Assembly: GCA_023424015.1 (NCBI GenBank)
Contig: JAFAEM010000048.1
Location: 1 to 64,000, forward strand
Direction of reading: 5' to 3'
Length of the DNA: 64,000 nucleotides
From: Bacteroidota bacterium
GTDB taxonomy: Bacteria; Bacteroidota; Bacteroidia; Chitinophagales; Chitinophagaceae
The stretch's first letter is position 1. Each line of letters starts with the position of its first letter. Shown in pieces: positions 60,943 through 64,000 of the stretch. The notes under the pieces were generated by a model, which saw only the letters and a list, made by a program, of their open reading frames with translations, made no database searches and was not told the DNA's origin. The translations under genes were made by a program, and so were the position numbers.

Positions 60943-62214
60943 TTATGAAATTAAAGGGCCTCCAAAATAGGCATGCAACACCACCGGCAGTTTGATCCCG
61001 TCAGGGGTCTGGTTATTTTCCAGCAGGCAGGCCATGATCCTGGGCAGGGCGAGTGAACTTCCATTTAGCGAGTGCGCCAGCTGTGTCTTGCCATTAGCAT
61101 CTTTAAAGCGGATCTTCATCCGGTTGGTTTGATACGCTTCAAAATTGGAAACGGAACTCACTTCCAGCCATCTTTCCTGCGCCGCGCTGTACACTTCGAA
61201 GTCATAAGTGAGCGCAGAAGTGAAGCTCATATCGCCGCCACAAAGATTCAGAATACGATAAGGAAGTTCAAGCGTCTGTAATAACTTTTCGATATGTGCG
61301 ACCATCTCCTCATGGGCGGCATAACTGTTGTGCGGTTGTGTTAGTTGTACGATCTCAACCTTGTCGAACTGATGAACCCTATTGAGTCCGCGCACATCCT
61401 TACCGAAACTTCCCGCCTCCCGACGGAAACAGGGAGAATAGGCGGTCATCTTTATCGGCAGGTCGGTTTCCGCTAGTATTTCGTCGCGGTAAATATTAGT
61501 CACCGGTACTTCAGAAGTGGGTATCAGGTAAAAATTATCATCCTGCATATGATACATCTGGCCTTCCTTGTCGGGCAACTGACCAGTGCCGTAAGCAGAG
61601 GCTTCATTGACCATAAAAGGGGGAAGGTATTCGGTATACCCTGCGGCAGTATTATAATCAAGAAAATATTGTATCAGCGCCCTTTGCAATCGCGCACCTT
61701 TACCCTTGTATAGCGGGAAACCACTGCCGGTAATTTTAGCACCGGTTTCAAAATCCACGATATCATATTTCCTGATCAGGTCCCAGTGTGGCGTAGCGTC
61801 TTGCGCTAAAACAGGTTTTTCTCCCGCCTCTTTCAGCACTACATTATCGGCAGGCGTGTTGCCAGCAGGCACTCTCCCGGAAGGGAGGTTGGGCAGCCTG
61901 ATCAGCAGGTCCTGTAGCTGTTTTTCAGTTTCACTCAATTGATCCGATACAGGCTGCAGTGTACTCTTGAGAGTTGCCACTTCTGTCTTCCTTTTTTCCG
62001 CTTCGTCTTTCTGGCCCTTAGCCATCAGCTGACCGATTTCCTTCGATGCAGTATTCACTTTTGCCTGCGTGGTGTCGAATTCGAGTTGCAGTTTCTTGCG
62101 TTGATCATCCAATGAAATAATATCGTCTACGAGGCTGATCTCTTTAAAATTTTTTACACTCAACCTCGCTTTTACCGCGTTAGGGTCCTGGCGCAATACC
62201 TGTAACTGCAACAT
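60943..62214 (-). CDS. serS: Seryl-tRNA synthetase
   Basis: A 423-residue class II synthetase that charges tRNA-Ser. An N-terminal coiled-coil arm (about 30-100) for the tRNA long variable arm is followed by the catalytic core: motif 2 CFRREAGSFGKDVRGLNRVHQF and motif 3 SSLALPRIMACLLENNQ, with the TSEVPVTN serine/ATP-binding region. Length and order are normal. Promoter box TACCTTTG lies 17 bases upstream. Monocistronic. Confidence 0.98.
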   Translation of the reverse strand: MLQLQVLRQDPNAVKARLSVKNFKEISLVDDIISLDDQRKKLQLEFDTTQAKVNTASKEIGQLMAKGQKDEAEKRKTEVATLKSTLQPVSDQLSETEKQLQDLLIRLPNLPSGRVPAGNTPADNVVLKEAGEKPVLAQDATPHWDLIRKYDIVDFETGAKITGSGFPLYKGKGARLQRALIQYFLDYNTAAGYTEYLPPFMVNEASAYGTGQLPDKEGQMYHMQDDNFYLIPTSEVPVTNIYRDEILAETDLPIKMTAYSPCFRREAGSFGKDVRGLNRVHQFDKVEIVQLTQPHNSYAAHEEMVAHIEKLLQTLELPYRILNLCGGDMSFTSALTYDFEVYSAAQERWLEVSSVSNFEAYQTNRMKIRFKDANGKTQLAHSLNGSSLALPRIMACLLENNQTPDGIKLPVVLHAYFGGPLIS

Positions 62215-62231
62215 CTTTAAAAAAGTTTGCG

Positions 62232-62239
62232 CAAAGGTA
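62232..62239 (-). promoter_or_regulatory. -7 promoter box TACCTTTG for serS
   Basis: Exact TAnnTTTG match, 17 bases before the serS ATG at 62214. Confidence 0.55.
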
Positions 62240-62298
62240 AAGGTTAAAGATGATTGAGAAAATGTCCCCGGTGGGAGAACGGCTTTCCTCCGAAAAGA

Positions 62299-62509
62299 CC
62301 CGTAGGGGTGACGTTTTGTTGGGTTGGTTCGTATAAAATATTTATCCGGAAATGTTTTGAACGTTACATTGGTTCAAAACGTCGTGCCTACGGCACTCAA
62401 TTTACCTGGGGAACATGCGGGCTACCAAAGCGCCGCCCCGATGGGGCTGTGATCCCAAATGTTTCAAATCGGTATTTCAGTTGAGAATTTTAGAATGTGA
62501 TGTTAATTG
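62299..62509 (+). repeat. ~210-bp direct repeat, copy 1
   Basis: Starts cccgtaggggtgacgtttt, includes cgtgcctacggcactcaattt and ends gaatgtgatgttaattg. The element has internal complementarity (cgtaggggtg and cgtgcctacg type). No gene inside. Confidence 0.8.
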
Positions 62510-62621
62510 TAGGCGATTAAATAATTCAAATCAAAGGCAACAGAATCACTATAAAACCGGGAATACCCAAGTGCCGTAGGCACGACGTTATGGTAGAAAT
62601 GATGTAATAGAAGACATGAAC

Positions 62622-62826
62622 CCCGTAGGGGTGACGTTTTGGTGAATTTGCTATTAAACATTTATTCGAAATTGGTTTGATGGCAACATTGGTTCAAAAC
62701 ATCGTGCCTACGGCACTCAATTTACCATGGGGAGCATTTGTGCTACCAAAGCGCCGCCCGATGCTGTGATCCCAAATGTTTCAAATCGGTAATTCAGTTG
62801 AGAATTTTAGAATGTGATGTTAATTG
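62622..62826 (+). repeat. ~210-bp direct repeat, copy 2
   Basis: Same element 323 bases after copy 1, same orientation and about 85 to 90 percent alike by eye. Ends 46 bases before the next start codon. The stretch between the copies repeats its own tagcgtgccgtaggcacgac-type phrase once. Confidence 0.8.
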
Positions 62827-62859
62827 CCTCAGAGCTTCGAACCCCAGAAAATGATCTAT

Positions 62860-62867
62860 TATCTTTG
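62860..62867 (+). promoter_or_regulatory. -7 promoter box TATCTTTG, nearly leaderless
   Basis: Exact TAnnTTTG match ending four bases before ATG 62872. Transcription would start at or next to the start codon. Confidence 0.55.
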
Positions 62868-62871
62868 TATC

Positions 62872-63216
62872 ATGTTTACAAAAGATGATCTTCAAACGCG
62901 GTGGTGGACACTGGAGGCAAAGCTGGTGGAGCGATTTGATAAAAAACCGGACCTGGAAACGATATTATTCCTGATCGGCATGCAGGAAACGGGTATCATC
63001 AGACAAAAAGTGACCAAGGAGCAAAAGCAGGACCTGATGCACGTGGCGGTCTGCACCGTATTGATGCCGAGCGGTTACTATGAACTGGAAAGAAAAGATG
63101 AGGAAGGCTGGCCTCATTTCAGGCAGCTAAAGCCCATGCCCGATATGAATCCTATCGAACAGGAAAACTTTTTAAAGGATCATGTTTTATTGTACTTTGA
63201 AGAAAATAGCTTCTAA
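62872..63216 (+). CDS. Conserved hypothetical protein, 114 residues
   Basis: A small soluble protein: LQTRWWTLEAKLVERFDKKPDLE, ILFLIGMQETG, KEQKQDLMHVAVCTVLMPSGYYEL and a C-terminus HVLLYFEENSF. It resembles conserved Bacteroidota proteins of unknown function; no catalytic motif stands out. ATG 62872 is chosen because the promoter box lies four bases upstream; an ATG at 62851 or earlier would precede the transcript. The cyclophilin gene follows after 36 bases on the same strand, so the two may be an operon. Confidence 0.75.
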   Translation: MFTKDDLQTRWWTLEAKLVERFDKKPDLETILFLIGMQETGIIRQKVTKEQKQDLMHVAVCTVLMPSGYYELERKDEEGWPHFRQLKPMPDMNPIEQENFLKDHVLLYFEENSF

Positions 63217-63252
63217 TCAGTCTTTCAACCTGGTTATCTTTCCTAAATAAAT

Positions 63253-63966
63253 ATGCCAATGAAAAGAATATTTTTCTTCCTGGCTGGCCTGTTGATGCTT
63301 CAGGCTGGTCTTGCCCAAAAAGAAGTCGTTGTAAAAAAGAAAGACCGTAAAAGAGATGTGCTGATACAAACCAGTATGGGTGAAATGGTAGTAAGGCTTT
63401 CTGATTCCACCCCACTACACCGAGACAATTTCCTAAAGCTGGTGAAACAAAAATATTATGATGGGATCCTCTTTCACCGTGTGATCAATAATTTTATGAT
63501 CCAGGCCGGTGACCCCAACAGCAAAAACGCTCCAGCAGGGCAAGCCCTCGGCGACGGCGGGCCCGGGTACACTGTCCCAGCCGAATTCAGGCCTGCCCTT
63601 TTTCATAAAAAAGGAGTGATCGCTGCAGCTCGTCAGGGCGACCAGGTAAACCCGTTAAAAGCCAGCAGTGGCAGCCAGTTTTATATTACACAGGGAAGAA
63701 AATATTCTGATGCCGGCCTCGATTCGGTTGAAACATACCGGCTCAACAGGAAGATACCCGCTGAACAAAGAGAAGTTTATAAAACTTTAGGCGGCACACC
63801 GCATCTCGACCAGGGTTATACAGTATTTGGAGAAGTGGTGAGTGGACTTGAGGTGATCGACAAGATCGCCGCGATGCCTACCAGCAAAGCTGCTGATCGT
63901 GACCGTCCACTGGAAGATGTGGTGATAAGTAAGATGAGTTTGGTGAAGAGGAAGAAGAGGCGCTAG
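63253..63966 (+). CDS. Exported cyclophilin-type peptidyl-prolyl cis-trans isomerase
   Basis: A 237-residue protein with a signal peptide (about 3-22, KRIFFFLAGLLMLQAGLAQ) and a cyclophilin domain (about 35-230). Family blocks visible are LHRDNFLKLVKQKYYDGILFHRVI in part, FMIQAGDPNSKN, KASSGSQFYIT and GYTVFGEVVSGLEVIDKIA. A roughly 40-residue insertion with Tyr/Arg-rich DAGLDSVETYRLNRKIPAEQ and VYKTLGGTPHLDQ sits before the last strands, as in other Bacteroidota periplasmic members. It assists folding in the periplasm. The start could be ATG 63253 or 63259. A very basic tail (RKKRR) ends the protein. Confidence 0.93.
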   Translation: MPMKRIFFFLAGLLMLQAGLAQKEVVVKKKDRKRDVLIQTSMGEMVVRLSDSTPLHRDNFLKLVKQKYYDGILFHRVINNFMIQAGDPNSKNAPAGQALGDGGPGYTVPAEFRPALFHKKGVIAAARQGDQVNPLKASSGSQFYITQGRKYSDAGLDSVETYRLNRKIPAEQREVYKTLGGTPHLDQGYTVFGEVVSGLEVIDKIAAMPTSKAADRDRPLEDVVISKMSLVKRKKRR

Positions 63967-64000
63967 GTTCTGGATGCTGGATACTGGATACTGGATGCTG
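63967..64000. repeat. Phrase repeat ctggatactggatactgg at the window edge
   Basis: Tandem ctggata(c/g)tg units running out of the window. Related, as reverse complement, to ccagtatcaagtatccag near 15.14 kb. Confidence 0.6.

Overview
The window is a chromosomal segment of a Bacteroidota bacterium, most likely a Chitinophagaceae-like soil or freshwater heterotroph. The evidence is indirect but consistent. There are several type IX secretion (T9SS) cargo proteins with type A or type B C-terminal sorting domains, a GldA ABC ATPase, a long three-domain IspG, many lipoproteins, DUF1800/DUF1501 pairs, and promoters of the Bacteroidota type (-7 box TAnnTTTG, no clear Shine-Dalgarno). The genus assignment is inference. 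I found no rRNA, tRNA, CRISPR array, phage or intact insertion sequence.

Layout. 0.1-11.4 kb (almost all minus strand): a lipid A-type acyltransferase, nadB, a YhhN protein, a T9SS cargo gene behind an outer-membrane barrel gene, ispG, a two-gene Bat module (VWA plus TPR), a class D beta-lactamase-like lipoprotein and an overlooked 42-residue lipoprotein. 11.5-19.2 kb: a lipoprotein, a Tat-exported Gfo/Idh/MocA oxidoreductase, kbl, a 64-residue membrane peptide with a good promoter, an ECF sigma / anti-sigma / barrel operon and an L,D-transpeptidase. 19.6-25.4 kb: acs, an M43 metalloprotease with its lipoprotein partner, then two decayed lipoprotein genes inside a segment bounded by imperfect 45-bp direct repeats.

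25.4-27.8 kb holds an MHS-type MFS transporter with its DUF6814 partner, followed by four tandem copies of a 140-bp repeat. 27.8-36.1 kb is the most distinctive block: an inorganic-carbon locus made of a beta-carbonic anhydrase, a SulP-STAS anion transporter, DabA and DabB on the minus strand, a small exported His-rich protein upstream, and a second beta-carbonic anhydrase divergently on the plus strand. 36-43 kb is mixed housekeeping: a GH130 lipoprotein, gldA, a DUF4874/DUF4832 lipoprotein, eno, an FtsB/DivIC protein and nth. 43.2-48.5 kb is a secretion-linked trio (T9SS type B repeat protein, DUF1800, T9SS-tagged DUF1501). A second DUF1800/DUF1501 pair without a sorting tag lies at 58-60.8 kb. 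Between them are an exported RidA-like protein, a fused gamma-alpha 2-oxoacid:ferredoxin oxidoreductase subunit, an M16 peptidase, an AIM24-family protein and an OPT transporter. The window ends with serS, a conserved small protein and an exported cyclophilin.

Intergenic DNA is unusually rich in short interspersed repeats: at least five recognisable families, including one ~140-bp element present in inverted orientation at 15.0 and 51.4 kb. Promoter boxes settle several start codons. In nadB, ispG, kbl and the carbonic anhydrase at 35.5 kb the -7 box overlaps the upstream candidate start, so the true start is the next ATG. Two exported-protein genes (3.85-5.6 kb and 38.3-39.9 kb) have no ATG at the expected signal-peptide start and would need AUA and AUU.
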